A stretch of 64,000 nucleotides of DNA from JACQFK01 sp964619955. Its GTDB lineage: Bacteria; Planctomycetota; MHYJ01; JACPRB01. Below the pieces are notes generated by a model. It made no database searches and was not told the origin of the DNA. It saw nothing but the letters and a program-made list of their open reading frames with translations. The translations under genes and the position numbers were made by a program. The stretch is taken from assembly GCA_964619955.1 (NCBI GenBank), contig CAZUJF010000001.1, positions 124,001-188,000 on the forward strand, given 5' to 3'. Numbering within the stretch: position 1 is the stretch's first letter; every line of letters starts with the position of its first letter. This document shows positions 41,176-49,877 of the stretch, one piece after another.

Positions 41176-41205
41176 ATTATCTCCGCGGCTTCGCGGAGGG
41201 GTCAA
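41176..41205 (-). promoter_or_regulatory. pilB promoter with palindrome in the spacer
   Basis: TTGACC (41200-41205) and GATAAT (41176-41181) on the minus strand are 18 bases apart; the -10 ends eight bases before ATG 41167. CTCCGCG-GCTT-CGCGGAG (41181-41198) is a perfect 7-bp inverted repeat inside the spacer, a possible operator. Confidence 0.7.
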
Positions 41206-41249
41206 GGGAAAAGGTCGCGGGGACCGCGTTCCGGAGGGTGCGCGCCACG

Positions 41250-41278
41250 TTGACAGTCCCGGCGGCCCCCGGTAGAAT
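41250..41278 (+). promoter_or_regulatory. Consensus-like sigma70 leaderless promoter
   Basis: TTGACA (41250-41255) and TAGAAT (41273-41278) are exactly 17 bases apart. The ATG at 41288 is nine bases beyond the -10, so the leader is only a few bases. It is back to back with the pilB promoter, 45 bases away. Confidence 0.8.
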
Positions 41279-41287
41279 CCCGCGGCT

Positions 41288-41806
41288 ATGTCCCTCGTTT
41301 TCTGGGTGGCGGCGCTCTGTCCGATGCCGGCGCAGCCGGAGCCGGACCTGCCCGCGATCCGCGCGAGGCTGGCGGATCCCGCGCAGGCCTTCCCGGTCTT
41401 CCAGGAGCTGGTCGCGGCGGGAAGGTACGGCACGGCGCACGAACTGCTGTCCCCGGCGGCCCGGCAGGCGGTGCCGGTCGAGGCGCTGACGCTGACGTTC
41501 GGGGGCGTGGAGGCCGCGCGGCGCCTGATCGGGTCGCTGGCGGCGCACGCGACGGAGTCCTCGGCCTCCGCGGGCCTGACCCGCGTCTGCAGCCGGGAGT
41601 TCGGGGCGTCGCGGGGGATCAGGCTGGTGAAGTTCCTGGGCCGGGTCTGGACGCTGGACCTGAGCCGGGAGGACGTCGAATATTTTCGGGGCCGGACTCT
41701 GGGATGGTTCCGGCACCAGGTGAGACGCGCCGACGGCTGGCATTTCGCCTACCCGCCGGATTGGAACTACGCCCCCGTGGGGCGGCATTGCGGCTGCGGA
41801 CGATGA
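41288..41806 (+). CDS. Small exported protein of unknown function, upstream of ppdK
   Basis: The 172-residue protein has a short hydrophobic N-terminus (MSLVFWVAALCPMPAQ) that looks like a signal peptide. The rest is helical at first (PAIRARLADPAQAFPVFQEL) and then beta-rich (VKFLGRVWTLDLS), ending WNYAPVGRHCGCGR. I recognise no family. It has a strong leaderless promoter of its own and its stop overlaps the ppdK start by four bases (ATGA), so it drives the central-metabolism enzyme downstream, an odd partnership for an exported protein. Confidence 0.65.
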   Translation: MSLVFWVAALCPMPAQPEPDLPAIRARLADPAQAFPVFQELVAAGRYGTAHELLSPAARQAVPVEALTLTFGGVEAARRLIGSLAAHATESSASAGLTRVCSREFGASRGIRLVKFLGRVWTLDLSREDVEYFRGRTLGWFRHQVRRADGWHFAYPPDWNYAPVGRHCGCGR

Positions 41807-44505
41807 AGAGATCGATCTACTTCTTCGGCAATGGAAAGGCCGACGGCACCGCGGACATGAAGGATGTCCTCGGCGGCAAGGGCGCGGGCCTGGCGGAGAT
41901 GAGCAAGGCGGGCATTCCGGTGCCCCCGGGCTTCACCATCGCCACGTCGACGTGCATCGACTACTACAAGAACGGCGGAAAGACCGCGAAGGCGGTCGAC
42001 GTCGAACAGCGGAAGTTCCTCCAGCAGCTCGAGAAGGCCTCGGGCAAGAAGCTGGGCGACGCCTCCAACCCGCTGCTCGTCTCCGTGCGCTCGGGCGCGA
42101 AGGTGTCCATGCCGGGCATGATGGACACGATCCTGAACCTCGGGCTCAACGACAAGACGGTGCAGGGGCTCGCCGCGAAGACGGGCAACCCGCGCTTCGC
42201 GTGGGACTGCTACCGCCGCTTCATCATGATGTTCTCGGACGTCGTCTTCGACGTCTCCAAGAACGAGTTCGAGCAGATCCTCCACCAGCGCAAGGAGGAG
42301 CGCGGCGTGCACAGCGACACCGAGCTGACGGCCGCCGATCTGCAGGACCTGGCGGGCAAGTTCAAGGTGCACTTCAAGGCCAAGTCGGGCCGCGACTTCC
42401 CCCAGGACACCTGGGAGCAGCTCTGCCTCGCCCGCGACGCGGTCTTCAAGTCCTGGCAGAACCCCCGCGCCTGCTCCTACCGGAAGATGAACCGCATCCC
42501 CGACGAGATGGGCACGGCGGTCAACGTGCAGACGATGGTGTTCGGCAACTCGGGCGACAAGTCCGGCACCGGCGTCGGCTTCACGCGCGACCCGTCCACC
42601 GGCGAGAACGTCTTCTACGGCGAGTTCCTCATCAACGCGCAGGGCGAGGACGTCGTGGCCGGGGTGCGCACGCCCCAGCCCATCGCGAAGCTGAAGGAGA
42701 TCCTGCCCAAGGCCTACGCCCAGCTGCACAAGATCACGAAGGACCTGGAGACGCACTACCGCGACATCCAGGACTTCGAGTTCACCGTCGAGGACGAGAA
42801 GCTGTACATGCTGCAGACCCGCAGCGGCAAGCGCACGGGCCACGCGGCGGTCCGCATCGCCGTCGAGATGGTGAAGGAGAAGCTGATCACCCGCGACGAG
42901 GCGCTGCTCCGGGTGGATCCCTCGCAGCTCAACCAGCTGCTGCATCCGATCTTCGACCCCGCCAAGCGCAAGCAGCACAGCGTCCTGGCGAAGGGCCTGA
43001 ACGCGTCCCCGGGCGCGGCCTCGGGCAAGGCGGTCTTCGATTCCGGCCGGGCGGTGGCGCTGGCCGCCAAGGGCGAGCGCATCCTGCTCGTCCGCGCCGA
43101 GACCTGCCCCGACGACATCGAGGGCATGGCCGCCGCGAAGGGCGTGCTGACGGCGACGGGCGGCATGACGAGCCACGCGGCCGTCGTCGGCCGGCAGATG
43201 GGCAAGCCCTCGGTGGTCGGCTGCGCCGCCCTGAAGGTCGACGAACACGGCGCGAAGTTCAGCGTCGGGGGCGTCACCGTCTCCGAGGGCGAGTTCGTCT
43301 CCATCGACGGCACGACGGGCGAGGTCCTGCTGGGCGACGTGCCCACGCGCGATTCGGACATCATCCAGGTCCTCAGCGGCAGCATGAAGCCCGCGGAGTC
43401 GGGGATCTTCGGATACTTCGAGACGTTCATGAAGTGGGCGGACGAGGTCCGCACCCTCAAGGTCCGCGCGAACGCGGACGTGCCGCGCGACGCGAAGATC
43501 GCGGTGGCGCTGGGCGCGCAGGGCATCGGGCTCTGCCGCACGGAGCACATGTTCTTCGCCCCCGAGCGGCTCCCGGTGGTCGTCCGCATGATCATGGCGT
43601 CCACCGAGGAGGAGCGGAAGGCCGCCCTCCGCGAGCTGCTGCCGTTCCAGAGGGACGACTTCAAGGGCCTCTTCGACGCGATGCGCGGCAGCCCCGTCAC
43701 GATCCGCACGCTCGATCCGCCCCTCCACGAGTTCCTGCCGAAGCGCGAGGAGCTCATGGTCGAGGTGGCCCTCGGCCGCAACAAGGAGGAGAACGAGAAG
43801 CTCCTCCGGCGCGTGAACGAGCTGCACGAGTTCAACCCGATGATGGGGCTGCGCGGCTGCCGCCTGGGCATCGTCTTCCCGGAGATCACGGCCATGCAGG
43901 CCGAGGCGATCTTCGAGGCGGCGCTCGACGTGGGCAACGTCATCCCCGAGGTCATGATCCCGCTGGTCGGCACCGTCGCCGAGCTCCGGAACCAGAAGGA
44001 GGTCGTGGTCCGCGTCGCCGAGGAGGTCTTCAAGCGGCGCGGCAAGCGCTGCAAGTACCTGGTCGGGACGATGATCGAGGTGCCGCGCGCGGCCGTGACG
44101 GCCGACGTGATCGCCGAGGAGGCCGAGTTCTTCTCCTTCGGCACGAACGACCTGACGCAGATGACGTTCGGCTTCTCGCGCGACGACGCCGGGAGGTTCC
44201 TGCTGCCGTACGTCGACAAGAAGATCCTGCCCATCGATCCGTTCGTCAGCATCGACACGGAGGGCGTGGGCTCCCTGGTGAAGGGCGCCGTGGCGAAGGG
44301 CCGTCAGACGCGCCCCGGCATGAAGTGCGGGGTCTGCGGCGAGCACGGCGGCGACGCCGATTCGGTGATCTTCTTCCACAATGCGGGCCTGGACTACGTG
44401 TCCGCCTCGCCGTACCGGCTGCCCATCGCCCGCCTGGCGGCGGCGCATGCGGTGCTCAAGAACAGGAAGGCCGGGAAGGGGAAGGCCAAGAGCGGCCGGA
44501 AGTAG
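41803..44505 (+). CDS. ppdK: Pyruvate, phosphate dikinase
   Basis: The 900-residue enzyme interconverts pyruvate, ATP and phosphate with PEP, AMP and pyrophosphate. The N-terminal ATP-grasp domain starts YFFGNGKADG with GGKGAGLAEM and VRSGAKVSMPGMMDT; the swivelling domain holds the catalytic histidine in GGMTSHAAVVGR near residue 452; the C-terminal PEP barrel has LCRTEHMFF, GTNDLTQMTFGFSRDD and the catalytic cysteine in KCGVCGEHGG near 842. Length and order match bacterial PPDK. Start at 41803 sits inside the previous stop. A basic tail (KAGKGKAKSGRK) follows the fold. A strong terminator comes 25 bases after the stop. Confidence 0.95.
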   Translation: MKRSIYFFGNGKADGTADMKDVLGGKGAGLAEMSKAGIPVPPGFTIATSTCIDYYKNGGKTAKAVDVEQRKFLQQLEKASGKKLGDASNPLLVSVRSGAKVSMPGMMDTILNLGLNDKTVQGLAAKTGNPRFAWDCYRRFIMMFSDVVFDVSKNEFEQILHQRKEERGVHSDTELTAADLQDLAGKFKVHFKAKSGRDFPQDTWEQLCLARDAVFKSWQNPRACSYRKMNRIPDEMGTAVNVQTMVFGNSGDKSGTGVGFTRDPSTGENVFYGEFLINAQGEDVVAGVRTPQPIAKLKEILPKAYAQLHKITKDLETHYRDIQDFEFTVEDEKLYMLQTRSGKRTGHAAVRIAVEMVKEKLITRDEALLRVDPSQLNQLLHPIFDPAKRKQHSVLAKGLNASPGAASGKAVFDSGRAVALAAKGERILLVRAETCPDDIEGMAAAKGVLTATGGMTSHAAVVGRQMGKPSVVGCAALKVDEHGAKFSVGGVTVSEGEFVSIDGTTGEVLLGDVPTRDSDIIQVLSGSMKPAESGIFGYFETFMKWADEVRTLKVRANADVPRDAKIAVALGAQGIGLCRTEHMFFAPERLPVVVRMIMASTEEERKAALRELLPFQRDDFKGLFDAMRGSPVTIRTLDPPLHEFLPKREELMVEVALGRNKEENEKLLRRVNELHEFNPMMGLRGCRLGIVFPEITAMQAEAIFEAALDVGNVIPEVMIPLVGTVAELRNQKEVVVRVAEEVFKRRGKRCKYLVGTMIEVPRAAVTADVIAEEAEFFSFGTNDLTQMTFGFSRDDAGRFLLPYVDKKILPIDPFVSIDTEGVGSLVKGAVAKGRQTRPGMKCGVCGEHGGDADSVIFFHNAGLDYVSASPYRLPIARLAAAHAVLKNRKAGKGKAKSGRK

Positions 44506-44529
44506 AAGCCGCGATCCGGGGGACTCTTT

Positions 44530-44571
44530 GCGGGTCCCGGCGCTTTCGGGCGCCGGGACCCGCTTTATTTT
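44530..44571 (+). terminator. Rho-independent terminator of ppdK
   Basis: A perfect 14-bp stem (GCGGGTCCCGGCGC and its complement, six-base loop) is followed by TTTATTTT. Confidence 0.93.
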
Positions 44572-44621
44572 GCCGATATAGCACCGGGGGCGGAGGCGCC
44601 CGTGTATCAACTGCGGGGGCG

Positions 44622-44984
44622 ATGCGAATGGCGGATGCGGCGGTCAAGCTCAGGACGGCGGCCGAGGCCCAGCGTTACTTCCGCCGCTGGGTCCGCAACG
44701 AGGTCAACATCGCGGCGAAGGTCGAGATCCTGACCGCGGACGGCCGGAAATACACCACCGGGTCCGCCATCATCCGGGACGTGAGCCTGAGGGGGGCCCG
44801 CCTGGGGCGCCTCGTGCTCCGCAAACAATCCCTGCCCGCGAAGACCTTCAAGGTCAAACTGCTGTTCCACACCGAGAAATACCAGGGCATCGGCGCCCTC
44901 TGCCGGCCCATCCGCTTCGGGCGCGGCAACGAATTCGAGCTGGCGGTGGAGTTCGAGGACTTCTGGGCCAAGACGGAGTCCTAG
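44622..44984 (+). CDS. PilZ-domain c-di-GMP-binding protein
   Basis: A 120-residue single-domain protein. The PilZ signature is present: an arginine-rich RRWVRNEVNIAAKVEI near residue 22 (the RxxxR part) and IRDVSLRGARLGR near 52 (DxSxxG), followed by beta strands ending ELAVEFEDF. PilZ proteins bind cyclic di-GMP and alter motility or secretion machines. Start at 44622 (ATG CGA ATG) has GGGGG just upstream; 44628 is also possible. It lies between the ppdK terminator and the DUF4388 protein gene and fits a c-di-GMP input to the PilB/PilT and MglA-like modules. Confidence 0.82.
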   Translation: MRMADAAVKLRTAAEAQRYFRRWVRNEVNIAAKVEILTADGRKYTTGSAIIRDVSLRGARLGRLVLRKQSLPAKTFKVKLLFHTEKYQGIGALCRPIRFGRGNEFELAVEFEDFWAKTES

Positions 44985-45003
44985 GGAATTCTCGGCCCGC
45001 GGC

Positions 45004-45032
45004 TTGGTTTTCGGCTCATTTCGGGCTATCCT
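45004..45032 (+). promoter_or_regulatory. Candidate sigma70-type promoter before the DUF4388/propeller gene
   Basis: TTGGTT (45004-45009) and TATCCT (45027-45032) are 17 bases apart; the start codon is at 45101. Confidence 0.45.
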
Positions 45033-45100
45033 TGGATAAGTGCTGTATCCGCATCGGCGTGGCCGGGCGGGGGGTAAGGGAATAACGGGAATCAGCACGC

Positions 45101-48100
45101 ATGTCCTTTAAGGGCGACCTATCCACCATCGGGCTCGCGGAGGTCTTTCAGATGATCTCCATGAGCCAGAAGGAAGGCACTCTGGTCGTCCAGGATTCCG
45201 ACAGCCGGAAGTGCATCTTTTTCGGCGCGACCGGGGTCCAGCTGCTCTCCAGCGGCCGCCGCAAGGGCATGAAGCTGGGCGACATGCTCGTGCGGGCGGG
45301 CAAGATCTCCGAAGCGCAGGTGGAGGAGGCCCTCGAAAACGCCCGCATCATGAAGAAGCTCATGGGCGAGGTGCTGGTCGAGAACGGCGTCGTCACCCAG
45401 GAGGAGATCCAGCAGGTCGTCCGCGAGCAGATCGAGGAGGAGATCTACGACCTCTTCCTCTGGAAGAAGGCCAATTTCGAGTTCCTCGAAGGGGCCGCTC
45501 CGGACAATCTCAAGGACCCGGACGCGCACGTCACGAAGCTGAGCTTCGACGTCAACGGGCTGCTGCTGGAGGCGGTCCGTCGCGCGGACGAATGGACCAT
45601 CATCAACCAGCACATCCCCACGATCGACACGGTGTTCGTCTTCGTCTCGGAGGAGGACCGCACGGCGGAGGACGCCCAGGCGGACGATCATCAGAAGCGC
45701 GTGTACCGGCTGGTGGACGGCCGGCTCTCGCTCGCCGAGGTGGTCGAGAACACGGGCGTGTCCAAGTTCGAAGTCTGCAAGGTGATGGTCGACCTGCTGC
45801 GGCGGGGAAGGGTCCGGCTCCTGACGGTGCAGGAGACGATGGACGAGGCCCAGCGGAGGATCTCCGAGGGCCAGCGGGAGCGGGGCCTCAAGATGTACAT
45901 GGCCTCGGTCTCCCTGGCCCCCCACGATCCGAAGGTCGCGGCGCAGGTGGCGCGCTTTCTCGAGGGCGAGGGGCTCGCGTCCGAGTCGGCCTCCTATCAC
46001 ATCAAGGCCGGGACGGCCTACATCGAACAGGGCGACCTGGACCGCGCGATGGATCATTTCCAGCGCGCGGGGACCCAGAATCCGGACGATCCGGACATCA
46101 AGCGCGGCATGTTCGAGATCCATGCCGCCTCCGGCAACCTGGAGGAGGGCAAGAAGGTCGCGCGGGAGCTGATCGCCCGCGATCTGATGGCCCCGGATCT
46201 TCCGCGCGCCCGCACGCTGTGCGAGCGTCTCATCAAGGCGTCGCCCGAGGATCTCGATTTCCACGTGCTCTACGCGAAGGCGCTGCACCGCTCGAACCTC
46301 AAGAAGGAGCTGGAGGCGGAGCTGGCGCACATCGACCGGAACATGCCGGTCGATCCCGGGGCGGCGGACAAGATCATGAAGGATCTGCGGGAGGTGCGGG
46401 TCAAGTCGCCCACCGCGGCCTCCGGCCCCAAGTCGCCGCCCGTCCGCGCGGCGGGGGGGTCCACGACCAGCGCCCCCGTGGCCAGGGCGGGTTCGGGCAA
46501 GGCCGTCGCGATCGTCCTGCTGATCCTGCTGCTCGGCGTGGGCGGGGCCGCGGGTTATTACGAGCTGACGCAGCGCAAGGAACTGGACCAGGCGCTCGAG
46601 GCGGCCAAGCGGCTGCTCGACCAGTCGGAATTCACCGCCGCCCGGCGGGTCATGGACGACTTCCTGAAACGCACGTTCAGCCCCATGCAGAAGGAGCGCG
46701 CCGGGGCCTTCCTGTCCGAGCTCGAGGCCCGGCAGGGCGGCTGGGACCGGGACCGCAAGGACCGGGAGGCGAAGGCCCGCGCCGAGGCGACGCGCAGGAT
46801 GCAGGAGCTCTCGGCGTCGATCGAGGGGGACCGTCTGACCGATCCGGTGGGGGCGCTGGCGCGCTCCCGCCAGCTGCGGGAACTGGCGGAGTCGGTCAAG
46901 GACGTGGAGTTCATGCGGAAGGCCGAGGAGCTGCAGCAGGGCCTTCAGAAATTCCTCGGGGACGCCTTCCAGCTCAAGGTGCTGGCCGACACGCACGAGA
47001 AGGACGGCAAGTTCCGCGAAGCCGCGCTGCTGATCGACCGCCTGTTCTCGGAGTTCCCCAACACCGATGCGGCCCGGGGGGCCCTGTACCCGCTCGAGAT
47101 CCTGAGCCGCCCCCCGGGCGTCAAGGTGTCCACGCGCACCGGACTGGTGCTGGGGGAGACGCCGCTCCGGCACCGCGTCAAGCCGGGGGAGGCGGTCCGC
47201 CTGATCTTCGACAGGCCCGGGTATGCGAGCGTCCACTTCGACGTGAAGGACAAGACCCTGGGGCGGCTCAGCGTGGACCTGGTGGACAAGACGGAGGCCT
47301 GGGTGCTGCCCCTCGGGGTCAGCGGGTCGAGCGATCCGGTCCATCTCGACGGGACCCTCTACGTGGCCGGCGGGAGCCGCCTGTACGCGCTGAAGACGAA
47401 CCCCCACAAGCTGGACTGGTTCGAGGCCCTGGACGGCAACATCGAGGGGGCCCCGAAGCCGGGAGGCAAGCGGATCTACGTGTCCACCTCCTCGAAGTAC
47501 CTGTATGCGATCGATCCCAAGCGGCCGGAGCGCCGCGTCCTGTGGAAATACGACGCGGGCGACCGGCTCACGGGAACGCCGGGATTCTCGGGGGACGGCG
47601 GGGTGGTCTTCGTGGGAACCTACGACCGGATGCTGCACGCCGTGCACGCCAGCCTCGGCGAAGTCCTCTGGAAGCGCGAACTGCCCGGGGAGATGCGGGT
47701 CGAACCGCTCTGGGCGAACGGGGCGCTCATCGTCGCCTGCGGCGACGGCACGCTGGTCGCGCTGCGGGGGCCGAAGCCGGAGGACGAGGTCTGGCGGGTG
47801 CGCCTCGACGGGAGCCCGGGGGCGCTCACGCTGCATGAGGGCCTGATCTACGTGGCCACCTCGGACAATTCGATCTCCTGCGTGGACACGGCCCGCGGAC
47901 AGCGGCTCTGGAGGCGCTCCGTCGGGTCGACCGTTTCGGGGAGGCCCCAGCGCGTGGGCGGGGCGGTCTGCGCGGCGGGGAAGGACGGGAAGATCAGCTT
48001 CCTGGACGCCCAGACCGGCGAGCCGCTCTGGTTCTATGAGGCCGGAGGGGGCGTGTTCGGCGGGGTCCAGGTGTCGGATTCCCTCGTGCTGTTCGGCTGC

Positions 48101-48253
48101 GACGACCAGTCCTTCTATGCCTTGGACACCGCGTCGAAAAGGCTGGCCTGGAAATGCCGGACGCGGGGGAAGAACCGGGCGGGATCCGCGGTCGCCGGAG
48201 GCCGCCTCTATTTCATGAGCGAGGAAAGCCTGTACGCGGTGGATTTGAACTGA
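45101..48253 (+). CDS. Large membrane protein: DUF4388/MshEN, TPR, membrane helix, coiled coil, PEGA, PQQ-like beta-propeller
   Basis: A 1050-residue mosaic. Residues 1-170 are DUF4388 (PATAN) and start FKGDLSTIGLAEVFQMI; inside it, LGDMLVRAGKISEAQVEEAL and MGEVLVENGVVTQEEI resemble the MshEN c-di-GMP-binding repeat of PilB. About 255-430 are TPR-like helices. A single membrane helix lies at about 466-487 (AVAIVLLILLLGVGGAAGYYE), then coiled coil, then a PEGA domain (PPGVKVSTRTGLVLGETPL, about 667-725) and a PQQ-like propeller to the end (YVAGGSRLYALKT, YVSTSSKYLYAID, FLDAQTGEPLWFYE). The orientation implies a cytoplasmic regulatory half and an extracytoplasmic propeller. It could couple c-di-GMP and MglA-like signals to the envelope (inference). 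It heads the roadblock/MglA gene run. Confidence 0.82.
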   Translation: MSFKGDLSTIGLAEVFQMISMSQKEGTLVVQDSDSRKCIFFGATGVQLLSSGRRKGMKLGDMLVRAGKISEAQVEEALENARIMKKLMGEVLVENGVVTQEEIQQVVREQIEEEIYDLFLWKKANFEFLEGAAPDNLKDPDAHVTKLSFDVNGLLLEAVRRADEWTIINQHIPTIDTVFVFVSEEDRTAEDAQADDHQKRVYRLVDGRLSLAEVVENTGVSKFEVCKVMVDLLRRGRVRLLTVQETMDEAQRRISEGQRERGLKMYMASVSLAPHDPKVAAQVARFLEGEGLASESASYHIKAGTAYIEQGDLDRAMDHFQRAGTQNPDDPDIKRGMFEIHAASGNLEEGKKVARELIARDLMAPDLPRARTLCERLIKASPEDLDFHVLYAKALHRSNLKKELEAELAHIDRNMPVDPGAADKIMKDLREVRVKSPTAASGPKSPPVRAAGGSTTSAPVARAGSGKAVAIVLLILLLGVGGAAGYYELTQRKELDQALEAAKRLLDQSEFTAARRVMDDFLKRTFSPMQKERAGAFLSELEARQGGWDRDRKDREAKARAEATRRMQELSASIEGDRLTDPVGALARSRQLRELAESVKDVEFMRKAEELQQGLQKFLGDAFQLKVLADTHEKDGKFREAALLIDRLFSEFPNTDAARGALYPLEILSRPPGVKVSTRTGLVLGETPLRHRVKPGEAVRLIFDRPGYASVHFDVKDKTLGRLSVDLVDKTEAWVLPLGVSGSSDPVHLDGTLYVAGGSRLYALKTNPHKLDWFEALDGNIEGAPKPGGKRIYVSTSSKYLYAIDPKRPERRVLWKYDAGDRLTGTPGFSGDGGVVFVGTYDRMLHAVHASLGEVLWKRELPGEMRVEPLWANGALIVACGDGTLVALRGPKPEDEVWRVRLDGSPGALTLHEGLIYVATSDNSISCVDTARGQRLWRRSVGSTVSGRPQRVGGAVCAAGKDGKISFLDAQTGEPLWFYEAGGGVFGGVQVSDSLVLFGCDDQSFYALDTASKRLAWKCRTRGKNRAGSAVAGGRLYFMSEESLYAVDLN

Positions 48254-48280
48254 GCGAGTCCGGACGGGAAGGCGGATTGT

Positions 48281-48310
48281 TTGACAGATCCCGCCCGCCT
48301 GAGGTAGACT
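48281..48310 (+). promoter_or_regulatory. Sigma70-type promoter for the TPR-roadblock gene
   Basis: TTGACA (48281-48286) and TAGACT (48305-48310) are 18 bases apart; GGAGG lies six bases before the ATG at 48332. Confidence 0.7.
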
Positions 48311-48331
48311 CGAGCGTCCCGGAGGAATGGA

Positions 48332-49447
48332 ATGGGGCTTTTCGACTCGACCAAGCGCCGCCAGCTCAACGACCTGGAGCGGGAGGTGCTGGCCAATCCG
48401 ACGCCGCAGAACATGGTGTCGCTCGTGGAGCGGTACATGGCGGCGGCCGACGAGGGGCACGCGCTGGAGATGGCGCGGAAGGCGGTCGAGAAATTTCCGA
48501 ACAGCGAAAAGGTCCAGAACACCTACCAGAACGTGCGCCGGCTGCAGCTTCAGTCGGAGATCACGGAGATCAACAAGGCCCTGCGACGCAGCCCCAGCAA
48601 GGCCCATTACGAGCGGCTCGCCGCGATCTACCACACCGAACTGGGCAACCGCACGAAGGCGTTCGAGACCGCGCTCGAAGGGCTCACCAAGTATCCGAAC
48701 AGCGACGGGCTGCACCTGATCTCGGGTCAGATCCGCATGGACCGCTTCCACACGGACTTCCTCGCGAACGACTTCACGGAGGCGGTGTCCCACCTCGAGA
48801 AGGCCGCCGCCATCAACCCGAACAACTACAAGAGCCACCTCTGTCTCGCGAGGCTCTACGCCGAGGCGTGCGTCTACGCCAAGGCCAGGCCCGTGCTGGA
48901 GCAGGTCTTGAAGTCCAACCCCGGCGACACCAACGTCGAGGCGCTGCTGCGCTACGTCGGGGAGAACGCCGCCCAGAGCCAGTCCAGCCTGGACGACGCG
49001 CTCTCGGACATCGAGGGGCGCCGGGCGCTCAGCGAGGCGGGGGAGGCCGCGCGGCACATCTTCGAGCCCGCGCCGGGCTCGTCGGCCCCGAAGATCGATC
49101 CGATGAAGCTGGACGCCTTCCTCGTGGGATTCGAGGGGATGAACGGCTACAAATGTTCCGCCGTGCTGAGCCGCGACGGCCAGGTGGTCGCGTCCCACAC
49201 CCGGGGCATGGTTCCGAAGGACCGTTTCACCCAGTTCCTGCAGGACATCTACCAGTGCTCCGAGGACGCCTCGCGCAAGATGGACATCGGGACGTTCGTG
49301 AGCGGGGAGCTGGACACGTCCGTCGGACGCGTGGGCATGGCGGAGTGGAAGGGCTTCATTGTGGGCATCCTGGCGGACCAGCCGGCGAAGCGCGAGGATC
49401 TGAACGCCGCGGTCGAAAAATTCGTCTCGTTCCTGTCGGTGGGATGA
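48332..49447 (+). CDS. TPR protein with C-terminal roadblock/LC7-like domain
   Basis: The 371-residue cytoplasmic protein begins GLFDSTKRRQLNDLEREVL and holds several tetratricopeptide-like repeats over about residues 20-220 (ALEMARKAVEKFPNSEKV, AFETALEGLTKYPNSDGL, HLEKAAAINPNNYKSHLCLARLY split). A linker follows and the last 120 residues (MKLDAFLVGFEGMNGYKCSAVLSRDGQ, then SHTRGM, GTFVSGELDTSVGRVGMAEW) have the roadblock/LC7 pattern. Roadblock proteins such as MglB dimerise and control MglA GTPases. Six bases separate it from the MglB-like gene. It may link the GTPase switch to other complexes. Confidence 0.78.
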   Translation: MGLFDSTKRRQLNDLEREVLANPTPQNMVSLVERYMAAADEGHALEMARKAVEKFPNSEKVQNTYQNVRRLQLQSEITEINKALRRSPSKAHYERLAAIYHTELGNRTKAFETALEGLTKYPNSDGLHLISGQIRMDRFHTDFLANDFTEAVSHLEKAAAINPNNYKSHLCLARLYAEACVYAKARPVLEQVLKSNPGDTNVEALLRYVGENAAQSQSSLDDALSDIEGRRALSEAGEAARHIFEPAPGSSAPKIDPMKLDAFLVGFEGMNGYKCSAVLSRDGQVVASHTRGMVPKDRFTQFLQDIYQCSEDASRKMDIGTFVSGELDTSVGRVGMAEWKGFIVGILADQPAKREDLNAAVEKFVSFLSVG

Positions 49448-49453
49448 TCGGCT

Positions 49454-49804
49454 ATGAGAGACGTGCTGCTCAGCCTGAACAAGGAAGTCGGCGTCAAGGG
49501 GTCGATGATCGTGACGCGGGACGGCGTCGTGGTCGCCGCGGAGATCCTGCCCCCGCTCGTGGGGGACACGGTGGCGGCGATCGCCTCGAACTCGATCCAG
49601 CGCGTGAATGCGGGGCTGCGGGGTCTCGGGGCGAATAATTTCTCGCGTTATCTTTTCAATTCGACCTACGGCAAGATGATCTTCACGGAAACGGGGGACG
49701 CCTATCTCGTGGTGGTGCTCGACAAGCACATCAACGTGGATTTCACGATGTTGTCGGTGACCTCCGCGGCGCGAAAAATCAAGAATCTGGGCAGCATGGC
49801 GTAA
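49454..49804 (+). CDS. Roadblock/LC7 protein, MglB-like
   Basis: A 116-residue single roadblock domain. It starts RDVLLSLNKEVGVKGSMIVT, DGVVVAAEILPP gives the central strand pair, followed by a long helix and a hydrophobic strand AYLVVVLDKHINVDFTML. In Myxococcus and Thermus, MglB dimers act as the GTPase-activating and exchange partner of MglA and set cell polarity. Here the MglA homologue is the next gene, with its own promoter between. It has no Shine-Dalgarno site and likely depends on translation from the previous gene. Confidence 0.82.
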   Translation: MRDVLLSLNKEVGVKGSMIVTRDGVVVAAEILPPLVGDTVAAIASNSIQRVNAGLRGLGANNFSRYLFNSTYGKMIFTETGDAYLVVVLDKHINVDFTMLSVTSAARKIKNLGSMA

Positions 49805-49832
49805 GAGGCGGCCGTCCTCGTGGGCGGTCGCG

Positions 49833-49862
49833 TTGACAGGGTGGGATGGGCCCGTATAGAAT
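49833..49862 (+). promoter_or_regulatory. Sigma70-type promoter for the MglA-like gene
   Basis: TTGACA (49833-49838) and TAGAAT (49857-49862) are 18 bases apart; an overlapping TATAGA gives 16. The ATG at 49878 would follow a leader of about nine bases with no Shine-Dalgarno site. Confidence 0.75.
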
Positions 49863-49877
49863 TGGCGCGCTAAATCC

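Noticed and set aside
41767..44610. A minus-strand open frame of about 950 codons
   Set aside because: It is antisense to ppdK, whose motifs are complete on the plus strand; composition is low-complexity (many H, D, L, R).
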